Source: Dactylosporangium vinaceum
GTDB taxonomy: Bacteria; Actinomycetota; Actinomycetes; Mycobacteriales; Micromonosporaceae
Reading direction: 5' to 3'
Length of the DNA stretch: 64,000 nt
Assembly: GCF_019904175.1 (NCBI RefSeq)
Contig: NZ_CP061913.1
Location: 3,782,001 to 3,846,000, forward strand
Shown in pieces: positions 17,683-26,568 of this stretch. How positions within the stretch are numbered: position 1 is the first letter of the stretch; each line of letters begins with the position of its first letter. Below the pieces are notes generated by a model. It did no database searches. It saw only the letters and a program-made list of their open reading frames with translations, and was not told the DNA's origin. A program made the translations under genes and the position numbers.

Positions 17683-18042
17683 TCAGGCTCTGCGCTCGCG
17701 ATCCTCCGCCTGGACCGGGGGAAGGGCCGACACCGAATCAATCATGGAGAATGTGGAGTCGAGGCGCGTCAGCTCGAAGACCTTCATCACCGGCGGGGCC
17801 GGGCGGACGACGTGGAGCGACCGGGCGGGGACGGCAGCTACCCGTTTCAGCACATTGACCATGACCCGCAGCCCCGACGAGTCGATGAAGCCGGTATCGG
17901 TAAGGTCGATGACCAGGCTGGATGCCCCGTCGAGCAGCGCTTGGTACGCCGCGTCCTGCAGCTGCGGGGCGGTAGCGATGTCGATCTCGCCGGCCACCGC
18001 GATCACTGTACGGCCGGCGTCCTGACGTACCGTGATGAGCAT
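17683..18042 (-). CDS. STAS-domain anti-sigma factor antagonist
   Basis: Taking ATG 18042, the 119-residue protein is a single STAS domain (MLITVRQDAGRTVIAVAGEI, then DIATAPQLQDA, then TGFIDSSGLRVMVNVLKRV). The Ser pair in DSSGL supplies the phosphorylation site used by SpoIIAA-type antagonists to switch binding to an anti-sigma kinase. No cognate anti-sigma kinase is adjacent. The longer frame to 18123 adds an Arg/Cys-rich stretch with no relation to the fold. Confidence 0.9.
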   Translation of the reverse strand: MLITVRQDAGRTVIAVAGEIDIATAPQLQDAAYQALLDGASSLVIDLTDTGFIDSSGLRVMVNVLKRVAAVPARSLHVVRPAPPVMKVFELTRLDSTFSMIDSVSALPPVQAEDRERRA

Positions 18043-18351
18043 CGAGCGTGCCGTCCCTCCCGGCCGGCAGCTGCGGCCGTCTCCACGCCAACTCGACACG
18101 CGATGTGCGCACGCCACGGTCAACCACGAACGGCCGGTCGCCGCGCCACGTGGCGTTCGACCAGCCTTGACGAAACCTAACCGGCCTGCCGGGCCCGCTC
18201 ATAGGGCCGGGCGACCGGACCAACTGGTGTCCTTCGGCCCTTGTGTCAGGCCGGAAAATGATCTAGCGAGAGCCCCGTCTGTCACATCGGGCCGGCAGTC
18301 CACGGCGTGGCTCTGCCGCAACGCTGGGCCGGGGCGCTGCGCCCGACCTGG

Positions 18352-19068
18352 TCAGTCTCCCGCCGCATGGCTCCGCGACGCCGCAACGATGCGCAGGGTC
18401 GCCGCCGGGATGTCCTGCTCGTCGGCCGTGAAGTCCTTGCCGAAGCGCCGCCGGTCGGGCAGCAGTTCGGCGATCTGCGCACTGAAGCCGGCCAGGGCAG
18501 CTCGGATGCGCAGCTGCGACAGTGCCTGACCGGTGGCGAACCACGCGTCGGGCCGGTTTGCCCGTGCGCACAGGACGAGCCGTTCGGCGCCCGGCGACTC
18601 GCCCGGCGACGGGTGCGGACTGCGACCCGGCAGTGGGTGGGCGACAGCATCGCAGCCGCGCGCCGCCTCCCGGAGCTGCTCGATCATCGAGCTCGGCACA
18701 ACGCGGAGCCGGGTCGGAGTGCCGGACCGGTAGATCGCCCGGTAGAGCGACCAGTCCATCGGTCCGGGGTCGCCGCGCCGCAGGACGGCAAGCGGTTCGC
18801 TGCGGTCGAAGCGGTGGCCGCATTCGACCCGTGGCTCGTAGCCGCTGCAGCGCAGCACGGCGGATGCGTGGTGCACCGCGAAGCCACCGGCGAGCATCGT
18901 GAGCCGGCTGGTGCCGTCCGCCCGGCCGGGCCGGCTCAGCCACAGCTCGGCCGCGTCCTCGTGCAGGAGCCAGTGCACGCCGGCATCGAGCAGTTGGCGA
19001 GGTGTCGTCGCGGTGGGGATGACCGCTTCGGCGAGCAGGTCGAGCCGGTTCGGTTCGTACGTCGTCAT
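18352..19068 (-). CDS. Hypothetical protein, possibly sensory
   Basis: From ATG 19068 the product is 238 residues, soluble, with no motif I can name. It begins MTTYEPNRLDLLAEAVIPTA. A middle section (WSLYRAIYRSGTPTRLRVVP) followed by SSMIEQLREAARGC and AERLVLCARANRPDAWFATG resembles actinobacterial regulators that read an intracellular pool, but no DNA-binding helix-turn-helix is evident. It is divergent from the PAS/chemoreceptor operon and shares its upstream region with it. Confidence 0.6.
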   Translation of the reverse strand: MTTYEPNRLDLLAEAVIPTATTPRQLLDAGVHWLLHEDAAELWLSRPGRADGTSRLTMLAGGFAVHHASAVLRCSGYEPRVECGHRFDRSEPLAVLRRGDPGPMDWSLYRAIYRSGTPTRLRVVPSSMIEQLREAARGCDAVAHPLPGRSPHPSPGESPGAERLVLCARANRPDAWFATGQALSQLRIRAALAGFSAQIAELLPDRRRFGKDFTADEQDIPAATLRIVAASRSHAAGD

Positions 19069-19355
19069 CAGTGGCCTCCATGCGCTATGACCGCTACTGA
19101 GCGTCATGGATCAGTTGCCCCGAGTGAAAGTGCCGGTGGGCCCGATGTGGGGGGTCGAAGGTCCCGATCCGGTCGGTTCCACCCGCGAGTGCCCGGTTCG
19201 GGACCTTCGGCCCGCAAGGTCGGGACGTTGCGTGACTCAACCGGCGGGGGGCGACGACCGATTGACGACCGGCGGCACCTGAAAGTGCCCTCGGTCGGAT
19301 CGCAAGGACCTGACCGGCCGCCGGCCGGCAAACCACGTGGAATCGGGGGAACGCA
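19069..19355. promoter_or_regulatory. Shared upstream region with inverted and direct repeats
   Basis: The region between the divergent genes at 19068 and 19356 contains a perfect 12-bp inverted repeat, CGAAGGTCCCGA at 19156-19167 and TCGGGACCTTCG at 19198-19209. It also has a 10-bp direct repeat TGAAAGTGCC at 19125-19134 and 19280-19289. Such symmetry around a divergent promoter suggests binding of a dimeric regulator. The regulator is not identifiable. A GGGGGA ribosome-binding site precedes ATG 19356. Confidence 0.55.
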
Positions 19356-19889
19356 ATGCGAAGCGCCGCAGTGATGCCGAGCGGTCAGGTCCGCACGTTC
19401 GGCCTCGACGAGGTGATCGTGACCAAGACCGACCTGCAGGGACGGATTTCGTACGCCAACGACGTCTTCCTGCGCGTCTCCGCGCTCGGCGAGCACGACG
19501 TCCTGGGCAAGCCGCACAACATCGTCCGGCACCCGGACATGCCCCGCTGCGTGTTCAAGCTGCTCTGGGACTCCCTCGGCGCGGGAACGGAGATCTTCGC
19601 CTACGTGCTGAACCTTGCGGCCGACGGCGCGGAGTACTGGGTCCTGGCCCACGTCACGCCGAGCCGGGACGCCTCGGGTCGCGTGTGCGGGTACCACTCC
19701 AACCGGCGGGTGCCGGCACCGGCCGCGCTGCACCGCATCCGGCCCCTGTACGAGCAGCTGCGCGCCACCGAGCAGGGCGAGCGCAGTGCGGACGCCGGGC
19801 TTGCGGCATCCGCTGCGGCGCTGACCCGGGCGGCGGACGGCGACTACGACGCGTTCGTGTGGTCCCTGAGCTCGGACCGGGCAGCATGA
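19356..19889 (+). CDS. Aer-like PAS-domain protein
   Basis: The 177-residue soluble protein is a single PAS sensor domain: [20 protein letters not shown], then [20 protein letters not shown], then [20 protein letters not shown]. The [10 protein letters not shown] segment is characteristic of the Aer-type aerotaxis PAS that carries FAD or another redox cofactor. A short helical tail follows. Its last codon overlaps the ATG of the chemoreceptor gene (ATGA), so sensor and signalling halves of an Aer-like receptor are encoded as two coupled proteins. Confidence 0.85.
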   Translation: MRSAAVMPSGQVRTFGLDEVIVTKTDLQGRISYANDVFLRVSALGEHDVLGKPHNIVRHPDMPRCVFKLLWDSLGAGTEIFAYVLNLAADGAEYWVLAHVTPSRDASGRVCGYHSNRRVPAPAALHRIRPLYEQLRATEQGERSADAGLAASAAALTRAADGDYDAFVWSLSSDRAA

Positions 19890-20833
19890 TGGGCCGCCGG
19901 AAGACGGCCGAGCCCGGCGACCGTACCGTGGCCATCTCCACCGCGGTCCTGGCGGAGCTGATGCGGGTGTGCACCGCGGTGGCCTCCGGTGACTTCGAGG
20001 CACGGGTCCAGGACGTCGCCGGGATGTCCGAGCACGACGACACGATCCGCCTGCGGCACGAGCTGAACCGGATGATCGACCGCACCGACGCCTACGTGCG
20101 CGAGTCGGCGGCGGTGCTGCAGGCGGCCAGCGACGGGCGGTACTACCGCCGGTTCCTCACCGGTGGCATGCCGGGCATCTTCGGCGCGGCGGCCGCGGCG
20201 ATCGACCGCGGCCGCGAGGCGATGTCCGCGCAGGCCGACCAGGTCGCCGCCGCGAACCGCCGCCGGCTGGAGCTCGCCGACGCCTTCGAGACGCGGGTCA
20301 TGGCGGTCGCCGAGCACGTCGCGGCCGCCGCCACGGAGCTCGGCGCGGCCGCCGCCGGACTTGCGGCGTCCGCGGCCGCCGCGGTCGGGCAGGCCGACGA
20401 CGCCCGGGCCGGCATGTCGGCAATGCAGGACAGCGCCGTGGCGATCCACGACGTCGTCGGCGTCATCACGGCCATCGCCCGGCAGACCAGGCTGCTCGCG
20501 CTCAACGCGACCATCGAGGCCGCCCGGGCCGGTGCGGCCGGCCGCGGCTTCGGGGTGGTGGCCTCGGAGGTCAAGCAGCTCGCCGGGCAGACGGCCGATG
20601 CGACAGGGACGATCGGCGGGCAGGTCGAGCAGGTCCGAGCCACCTCGGAACGGGCCGCCGAGGGCGCCGACGGCGTGGTGGCCACGGTGCGGGAGATGGC
20701 CGCGACCGTGCACGGCATCGCCGTCGCGGTCGACGGCGACGCGGCCGGCGGCCCCGGCGACGGGCTCGCCCGGCTGGCCGAGCTGATGCGGGCCGAGGTG
20801 ACCGACTTCCTCGAGGTCATGCGCAGAGGCTGA
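19886..20833 (+). CDS. Cytoplasmic methyl-accepting chemotaxis protein
   Basis: The 315-residue protein has no transmembrane helix. Residues about 20-110 look like a HAMP-like helical region ([20 protein letters not shown]). The C-terminal signalling domain carries the conserved hairpin tip [20 protein letters not shown] followed by [20 protein letters not shown]. These contact CheA and CheW. It is shorter than membrane chemoreceptors and overlaps the upstream PAS gene by four bases, so the two likely form one soluble energy- or redox-taxis sensor. No other che genes are in the window. Confidence 0.92.
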   Translation: MMGRRKTAEPGDRTVAISTAVLAELMRVCTAVASGDFEARVQDVAGMSEHDDTIRLRHELNRMIDRTDAYVRESAAVLQAASDGRYYRRFLTGGMPGIFGAAAAAIDRGREAMSAQADQVAAANRRRLELADAFETRVMAVAEHVAAAATELGAAAAGLAASAAAAVGQADDARAGMSAMQDSAVAIHDVVGVITAIARQTRLLALNATIEAARAGAAGRGFGVVASEVKQLAGQTADATGTIGGQVEQVRATSERAAEGADGVVATVREMAATVHGIAVAVDGDAAGGPGDGLARLAELMRAEVTDFLEVMRRG

Positions 20834-20954
20834 CGGCTCCTGACACGCTGCTCGATGGTCCGCGTCGAACGGTTGATGCGCGGCAGTGTCGCGTCGTGCG
20901 TACCGGGGGAGCGGCCGCCCTGGACGGTGCCGGGCGGGATGCGGGCCGGCTGCC

Positions 20955-21725
20955 TCACTCGCCGGCGGGCAGGGGCAGCCAGTGCAGCCGGTCGCCGAGG
21001 CCGTCCGGCGCGGCGGCGAACGCCCGCTCGACCTCGGCCCGGCCCTCGCGGAAGTGCTCCCAGCCCTCGTAGTGCACCGGGATGATCGTCCGGGGCCGGA
21101 CGAGTGCGCACAGCTCGACCGCCCGCCGCCCGGTCAGGCTGTACCGGATCGGGCCGGTCAGCGGGAACCGGACCCCGCCCAGGTGCAGCAGGACCGTGTC
21201 GACGGTCAGCCGGCGCGGCACCTCCCGCAGCGCCGGGGCCAGGACGGTGTCGCCGGTCATCCACAGCACGCCGTGCTCCTGGCCGGGCCACTGCAGCGCG
21301 AAGCCGACGACCGGGCCGACGATCGGCCGGCTCAGCGGCGGACCGTGCCGGCACGGCGTAGCCGTCACCGTGATCGGCGCCCGGCCGGGCGCCCGCAGCA
21401 CCGACTCCTGCCACGGGCGCAGGCCGCGCACGTCGGCGGTCGCCCCGGCCAGACGGCGGGCACCGGCCCGGGTGGTCAGCAGCACCGGCACCCCGGCCAG
21501 CACCGCGCGGCCGGCCTCGTCGAGGTTGTCGGCGTGATGGTCGTGGCTGAGCAGCACCGCGTCGATCGGGCCGAGGTCATCGGCCCGCCGGGCCGGGCCC
21601 GTCCGCTTGCGGGAGCCGGTACCCCACCCGAACGAGTACCGCCGCCCGGGCGGGTCGAACGTCGGATCGGTGAGGATCCGCCAGCCGCCCACCTCGATGA
21701 GCGCGGTCGGTCCTCCGATGTGCAT
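20955..21725 (-). CDS. Metallo-beta-lactamase-fold hydrolase (UlaG-like)
   Basis: From ATG 21725 the protein is 256 residues. It starts MHIGGPTALIEVGGWRILTD, has the metal-binding LLSHDHHADNLD (HxHxDN variant), a second His in CRHGPP, the Asp in MTGDTVL and a final His in IIPVHYEGW. The arrangement is that of UlaG/lactonase-like members of the superfamily. The substrate is unknown. It lies just downstream of prfC on the same strand (about 106 bases), perhaps co-transcribed. Confidence 0.85.
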   Translation of the reverse strand: MHIGGPTALIEVGGWRILTDPTFDPPGRRYSFGWGTGSRKRTGPARRADDLGPIDAVLLSHDHHADNLDEAGRAVLAGVPVLLTTRAGARRLAGATADVRGLRPWQESVLRAPGRAPITVTATPCRHGPPLSRPIVGPVVGFALQWPGQEHGVLWMTGDTVLAPALREVPRRLTVDTVLLHLGGVRFPLTGPIRYSLTGRRAVELCALVRPRTIIPVHYEGWEHFREGRAEVERAFAAAPDGLGDRLHWLPLPAGE

Positions 21726-21831
21726 GACGCGAACGTCCTTCAACGGCCCGGTCCTCACCTGCGGGTCGCGCACCCGTGTGTGCGCTGCCGTCCACGGTGC
21801 ACCACCGGCGCGGTTCCCGCAGTCGTGGACG

Positions 21832-23466
21832 TTACGCCGACTCGCCGGCCAGCAGCGGGGCGACCAGGAGCTTCGGGTGGTCGTTGGTGACCGAGCGCAG
21901 CCGCCACTGGTCCAGGAACAGCGCCAGCCGGGTGTCGTCGCGGGCCCGGACCAGCACCTCGACGCCGACGGCGGTCCGCAGCATCTGCTCACCCTCGGCG
22001 TCGGTGCGCCGGGCCAGCCGATACGGCAGGTGCTCGATCGCGGTCGGCACCCCGAACTCGACGTCGAGGCGGTGCGTGGCCACCTCGAACTGCATCGGCC
22101 CGACCGCGGCCAGCACCGGCGCCTGGTCGCCGCGGCGGTTGGAGCGCAGGACCTGCACGACACCCTCGGCGTCGAGCTGCTCGATGCCGCGGCGGAATCG
22201 CTTGAACTTCGACGAGTCGGTGGCCCGCACGACCGCGAAGTGCTCGGGGGCGAACGACGGCAGCGGCGGGTAGCTGACCGGCGGCGGCCCGGCGTGCAGG
22301 GTGTCGCCGATGCCGAGGGCGTGGGCGTTGACCAGGCCGATGACGTCGCCGGGGAACGCCTCGTCGACGGTCTCGCGTTCCCGGCCGAAGACCTGGTGTG
22401 CGTACTTCGTGGCGAACGGCTTGCCGGTCGCGGCGTGGTTGACGACCATCCCGCGCTCGAACCGGCCTGAGCAGACCCGCACGAACGCGATCTGGTCGCG
22501 GTGGGCCCGGTTCATGTTCGCCTGGATCTTGAACACGAACCCGGAGAACGGGGTGTCGAGGGCCCGCTCCCGGCCCTCGGTGTCCGGGCGGGGCGCCGGG
22601 GCCGGGGCGTGGTCGACGAGCACGTCGAGCAGCTGCCGGACCCCGAAGTTCGCCACCGCCGCGCCGAACATGACAGGTGTGGTGGTGGCGCCCAGGAACG
22701 TGTCCCGGTCGTAGTCGGCGCCGGTGAGGCCGAGCAGCTCCAGCTCCTCGGTGGCCCGGACCCAGTCGCCGCCGAAGCGGGCCGCGGCCTCGTCCGGGGT
22801 GAGGTGCTCCTCGATCGCGGCGCCGGACCCGCCGCCGCTGCGCTCGAAGCGCACCATCTCGCCGGCCTGCCGGTCGATGACGCCGTGGAACTCGCCGCCG
22901 GGGCCGACGGGCCAGGTCAGCGGCGTGCACTGCAGCCCGATGCGCCGTTCGATCTCGTCGAGCAGGGCCAGGGGCTCGATGCCGGGCCGGTCCCATTTGT
23001 TGATGAACGTCACGACCGGCACCCGGCGGGCCCGGCACACCTCGAACAGCTTCAGCGTCTGCGGCTCCAGGCCCTTGGCCGCGTCGAGGAGCATGACGGC
23101 GCAGTCGACGGCGGTCAGGACCCGGTAGGTGTCCTCGGAGAAGTCGGCGTGGCCGGGCGTGTCGAGCAGGTTGATGACGGTGTCGCGGTATTCGAACTGC
23201 AGGACGGTGGAGCTGATCGAGATCCCGCGCTCGCGCTCCATCGCCATCCAGTCGGACACGGTCGCGGATCGTCCGGCTTTGCCGTGGACCGCCCCGGCCT
23301 CGCCGATCGCCCGGGCGTGCAGGGCGAGCGCCTCCGTGAGCGTGGACTTGCCGGCGTCGGGATGGCTGATGACGGCGAACGTCCGCCGCCGGGCCGCCTG
23401 GGTGGCGATCGGTGACCGGCCCTCCGCGGCGCGATCTCGTGTGACTGCCGCCTCTGACCCCTGCAC
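21832..23466 (-). CDS. prfC: Peptide chain release factor 3
   Basis: The 544-residue GTPase recycles RF1/RF2 from the ribosome after peptide release. G motifs are intact: P-loop SHPDAGKSTL, switch I ERERGISISS, DTPGHADFSEDTYR, and NKWDR. The RF3-specific C-terminal part follows, with FKIQANMNRAHRDQIAFVRV and PMQFEVATHRLDVEFG. I take GTG 23466 (VQGSEAAVTRD) as the start; the frame extends to 23553 but adds unconserved sequence. Length matches the usual 525-545 residues. Confidence 0.95.
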   Translation of the reverse strand: MQGSEAAVTRDRAAEGRSPIATQAARRRTFAVISHPDAGKSTLTEALALHARAIGEAGAVHGKAGRSATVSDWMAMERERGISISSTVLQFEYRDTVINLLDTPGHADFSEDTYRVLTAVDCAVMLLDAAKGLEPQTLKLFEVCRARRVPVVTFINKWDRPGIEPLALLDEIERRIGLQCTPLTWPVGPGGEFHGVIDRQAGEMVRFERSGGGSGAAIEEHLTPDEAAARFGGDWVRATEELELLGLTGADYDRDTFLGATTTPVMFGAAVANFGVRQLLDVLVDHAPAPAPRPDTEGRERALDTPFSGFVFKIQANMNRAHRDQIAFVRVCSGRFERGMVVNHAATGKPFATKYAHQVFGRERETVDEAFPGDVIGLVNAHALGIGDTLHAGPPPVSYPPLPSFAPEHFAVVRATDSSKFKRFRRGIEQLDAEGVVQVLRSNRRGDQAPVLAAVGPMQFEVATHRLDVEFGVPTAIEHLPYRLARRTDAEGEQMLRTAVGVEVLVRARDDTRLALFLDQWRLRSVTNDHPKLLVAPLLAGESA

Positions 23467-23559
23467 TGCCGACCCGCCCGTTCTCGTACCCGACCAAGAT
23501 TTCGCTCCAACGTAACAGCCGCGCCGCGGAACCTCCGAGCCCGGCCGGGTCACGCGGGG

Positions 23560-24504
23560 TCAGGCGATCAGGGGCAGGGTCATCGCGTAGGCGACAAGCA
23601 GCAGCCCGGCCTCGACCCGGGTGACCCGGTACCCCCGGTACAGCACCAGCCAGGACAGCAGCGCCACGGCGACCATCGCGGCCAGCACCGGGTAGCCCAG
23701 CCTGGCCGGCTCGCCCCGCCCGGCCAGGCCGACCAGGGCGCCACCGGCGACGCTGTTGAACAGGTTGCTGCCCAGCAGGTTGCCGACGAGCAGGTCGCCG
23801 TCGCCGCGGCGCTGGGCCTGGACGGTGGTGAACAGCTCCGGCAGCGACGTGCCAAGCGCCACGACGGTGAGCCCGATCACGGCCGGTGCGACGCCGAGGC
23901 GGGCGGCGACCGTCGAACCGCCGACCGTCAGCAGTTGGGCCCCGCCGAGCGTGGCGCCGAGCCCGAGCAGGGTGCGGACCGCCTCCCGGCCGGTCCGCAC
24001 CGCCGGCGGCTCGGCGGCCAGGAACGCGGCGACCTCGCCCGGCATCGGGTCACCGGCCTGCACCCGGGCGTTGCGCAGGACCAGCACCAGCGCACCGGCG
24101 GCGGCCACGGCGAGGAGCGCACCGGCGACCCGCCCGAGGCCGGCGTAGGCGGCGACGGCGAACAGCACGACGGCGGCGACGGCCAGCGGCGCCTCCCGGC
24201 GGAGCACCGACGAGCGGACCGCGACCGGGGCGATCAACCCGGCCACGCCGAGGACCAGCGTCAGGTTGATGATGTTCGAGCCGGCCAGGTTGCCCACGGC
24301 GAGGCCGGCGTCACCGCGGTAGGACGCGATCGCGGACACCACGAACTCCGGGGCGCTGGTCCCGATCCCGATGATGACGACACCGACGACGATCGAGGAG
24401 ACGCCGTAGCGGCGGGCCAGCCGGCCCGAGCCGACGACGAGCTGGTCGGCGCCGGCGGTGAGCAGCACGAGGCCGGTCACGATGGCGAGCAGGGCGGTGA
24501 GCAC
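23560..24504 (-). CDS. CaxA/YrbG-type calcium/sodium antiporter
   Basis: This 314-residue membrane protein has the two inverted alpha-repeats of the Ca2+/cation antiporter superfamily: VVGVVIIGIGTSAPEFVVSA with GNLAGSNIINLTLVLG in the first half, and VIGLTVVALGTSLPELFTTV with GNLLGSNLFNSVAGGAL in the second. The acidic residues in SAPEF and SLPEL are the ion-binding ones. About ten helices are visible. It extrudes cations such as Ca2+ or Na+. A shattered relative lies at 45225-45420. Confidence 0.92.
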   Translation of the reverse strand: MLTALLAIVTGLVLLTAGADQLVVGSGRLARRYGVSSIVVGVVIIGIGTSAPEFVVSAIASYRGDAGLAVGNLAGSNIINLTLVLGVAGLIAPVAVRSSVLRREAPLAVAAVVLFAVAAYAGLGRVAGALLAVAAAGALVLVLRNARVQAGDPMPGEVAAFLAAEPPAVRTGREAVRTLLGLGATLGGAQLLTVGGSTVAARLGVAPAVIGLTVVALGTSLPELFTTVQAQRRGDGDLLVGNLLGSNLFNSVAGGALVGLAGRGEPARLGYPVLAAMVAVALLSWLVLYRGYRVTRVEAGLLLVAYAMTLPLIA

Positions 24505-24615
24505 GGGCGGGCTCCTGTCGTCGAAGGGCTAGCGCACTTCGCCGACCAGACTTCCCGGCACACCGGCCGCCACTGTATCGACCCGCGTCAAGACCGGCCC
24601 GCCCGTCCCCGTGGG

Positions 24616-26568
24616 TCAGCCTTTGACCGCGCCCGCGGTGAGGCCCTCCGTCAGGTATCGCTGCCCGAACGCGTACATGATGACCACCGGGATGCTCACG
24701 AGCAGCGACGCCGCGGCCAGCTGGCCCTGGGGCACGACGTCACCGACGATCATCGACTGCATCCCGACCGGGAGCGTCTTGTACTCGTCCTTGGTGATGA
24801 AGACCAGCGCGAAGAGGAACTCGTTCCAGGCGTTGGTGAGCGTGAACATGCCGACGGCGAGCAGACCCGGCCGGGCCAGCGGCAGCACCACCCGGCGCAG
24901 GGCCTGCAGGCGGGTGCAGCCGTCGACGAGGGCGGCCTCCTCGAGCTCGACCGGGATCGACGAGAAGTAGCCGGTCAGCAGCCACGTCGCGAACGGCAGC
25001 GTGAACGTGGGGTAGGTGACGATCAGCGACCACAGGGAGTCGGTGAGCCGGAACCCGATGAGCAGCTGGTAGAGCGGGATGAACAGCAGCGCGCCCGGCA
25101 TGACGTAGGTGAGCAGGACGGTGACGGTGAAGCTCTGCGCGCCGCGGAACTTCAGCCGGGCCAGGGCGTAGCCGGCGAGGGCGGCGCACACCAGCGCGAC
25201 GAGCGTGGACGCGGCGGAGACGACAAGCGTGTTGACGTACCACTGGCCGAAGGGTTTGGTCGTGAACAGATCCCCGAACTGCTGCAGTGTCCAGGGCGTC
25301 GGCCACAGGTCGTGGTCGCGGATGACGATCTGGTTCTCGGACTTGAACGCCGTGACGAAGATCCAGTAGAGCGGCGCGAGGACGAACAGCAGCAGCCCGG
25401 CCAGGCCGAGCGCGGAGCCGATGCCCTTCGGCAGCAGCGAGACGAGGCGCACGACCGCGGCCCCGAGCAGCAGGACGACGGCGGCCTTCCAGAAGATGTG
25501 CGGTGACGCCCAGGCCAGCAGGCCGGTGACAACGGCGGCGAGGATCCACGGCAGGGCCTTGCGGATCGGGCCGGGTGGGCGTGACGGCTCGGTGTCTTCC
25601 TCCTGGCGCAGCTTGCGGACCAGGAAGTACACGACGGCGCCGATGACGGGCAGCATGACGAGGGTGACCGCGGCGCCCGCGCCGTACTGCAGCTGCAGGA
25701 TCGCTTTGGAGTAGGCGACGAGCACGTACGGGGTGGTGGCGTCGCCGGGGCCGCCCTGGGTGAGCAGCCAGATCAGGTCGAAGTTGTTGAACGTCCAGAT
25801 CGACGACAGGGTCACGGTCACGGTGATGACGTGGCGCAGCCCGGGCAGCGTCACGTGGATGAAGCGCTGCCAGGGGGTGGCGCCGTCGACGGTCGCCGCC
25901 TCGTGCCGATCGGCGGGGATCGACTTGAGCCCGGCGAGGAACGCGATCGTGAAGAACGGCACGCCTTTCCACACGTTGACGAGGATGACCGACGGCATCG
26001 CGAGGGCCGGATCGGACAGCCAGCCGGCGGGCCACTCGTCGACGAGGTGCAGCGAGGCCAGCAGCGGCCCGATCCCGGAGCCGGTGAGCAGGGTGTTGAC
26101 GCTGCCGAAGATCGGGTCGAGCAGGGAGCGCCAGCTGAACGCGGTCACCACCGTGGGCACCACCCACGGCAGCAGGAGCAGCCCGGCGAGGACGGCCCGG
26201 CCGCGGCGGCGGTGGTGCAGCAGCAGGGCCGCGCCGAGGCCGAGGATCACCTTGAACACCTCGGCGTAGGCGGTGAAGACGAACGAGTTGACGACGCCGG
26301 TGTGGAACTGCGCGTCGCCGGCGAGGGCGGTGTAGTTGTCGAGGCCGACGAAGACGCTCTGCGATCCGTGCCGCTCGGTCAGGCTGGTGATGACCGAGCG
26401 GGCGATCGGGACGAGCACGAGCGCGCCGACCAGCAGCGCCGTGGGGGCCAGGAACAGCGCGGCGAGGCGCCAGTCGCGGCCCAGCCGGCGCTGGGTCGTG
26501 GTACGAGAACCGGGCCCCGGCGGCTCCGCCAGTGTCGCCGGGGCCGGCGCGGGGCGCACCGACGTCAC
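24616..26568 (-). CDS. Fused two-domain sugar ABC transporter permease
   Basis: The 650-residue protein joins both permeases of a carbohydrate-type (MalFG/UgpAE-like) importer in one chain. The N-terminal half has an EAA loop EAATVDGATPWQRF and VTLPGLR. Two or three extra helices at about 335-390 bridge to the C-terminal half, which has the second EAA loop EEAALVDGCTRLQALRRVVL. The GTG start overlaps the stop of the binding-protein gene (GTGA). No ATP-binding subunit follows; actinobacteria often share MsiK-type ATPases encoded elsewhere. In most bacteria these permeases are separate proteins. Confidence 0.92.
   Translation of the reverse strand: MTSVRPAPAPATLAEPPGPGSRTTTQRRLGRDWRLAALFLAPTALLVGALVLVPIARSVITSLTERHGSQSVFVGLDNYTALAGDAQFHTGVVNSFVFTAYAEVFKVILGLGAALLLHHRRRGRAVLAGLLLLPWVVPTVVTAFSWRSLLDPIFGSVNTLLTGSGIGPLLASLHLVDEWPAGWLSDPALAMPSVILVNVWKGVPFFTIAFLAGLKSIPADRHEAATVDGATPWQRFIHVTLPGLRHVITVTVTLSSIWTFNNFDLIWLLTQGGPGDATTPYVLVAYSKAILQLQYGAGAAVTLVMLPVIGAVVYFLVRKLRQEEDTEPSRPPGPIRKALPWILAAVVTGLLAWASPHIFWKAAVVLLLGAAVVRLVSLLPKGIGSALGLAGLLLFVLAPLYWIFVTAFKSENQIVIRDHDLWPTPWTLQQFGDLFTTKPFGQWYVNTLVVSAASTLVALVCAALAGYALARLKFRGAQSFTVTVLLTYVMPGALLFIPLYQLLIGFRLTDSLWSLIVTYPTFTLPFATWLLTGYFSSIPVELEEAALVDGCTRLQALRRVVLPLARPGLLAVGMFTLTNAWNEFLFALVFITKDEYKTLPVGMQSMIVGDVVPQGQLAAASLLVSIPVVIMYAFGQRYLTEGLTAGAVKG

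Noticed and set aside
23935-25506. A 523-codon forward frame
   Set aside because: It is antisense to the exchanger and ABC permease genes and consists of charged low-complexity shadow sequence.
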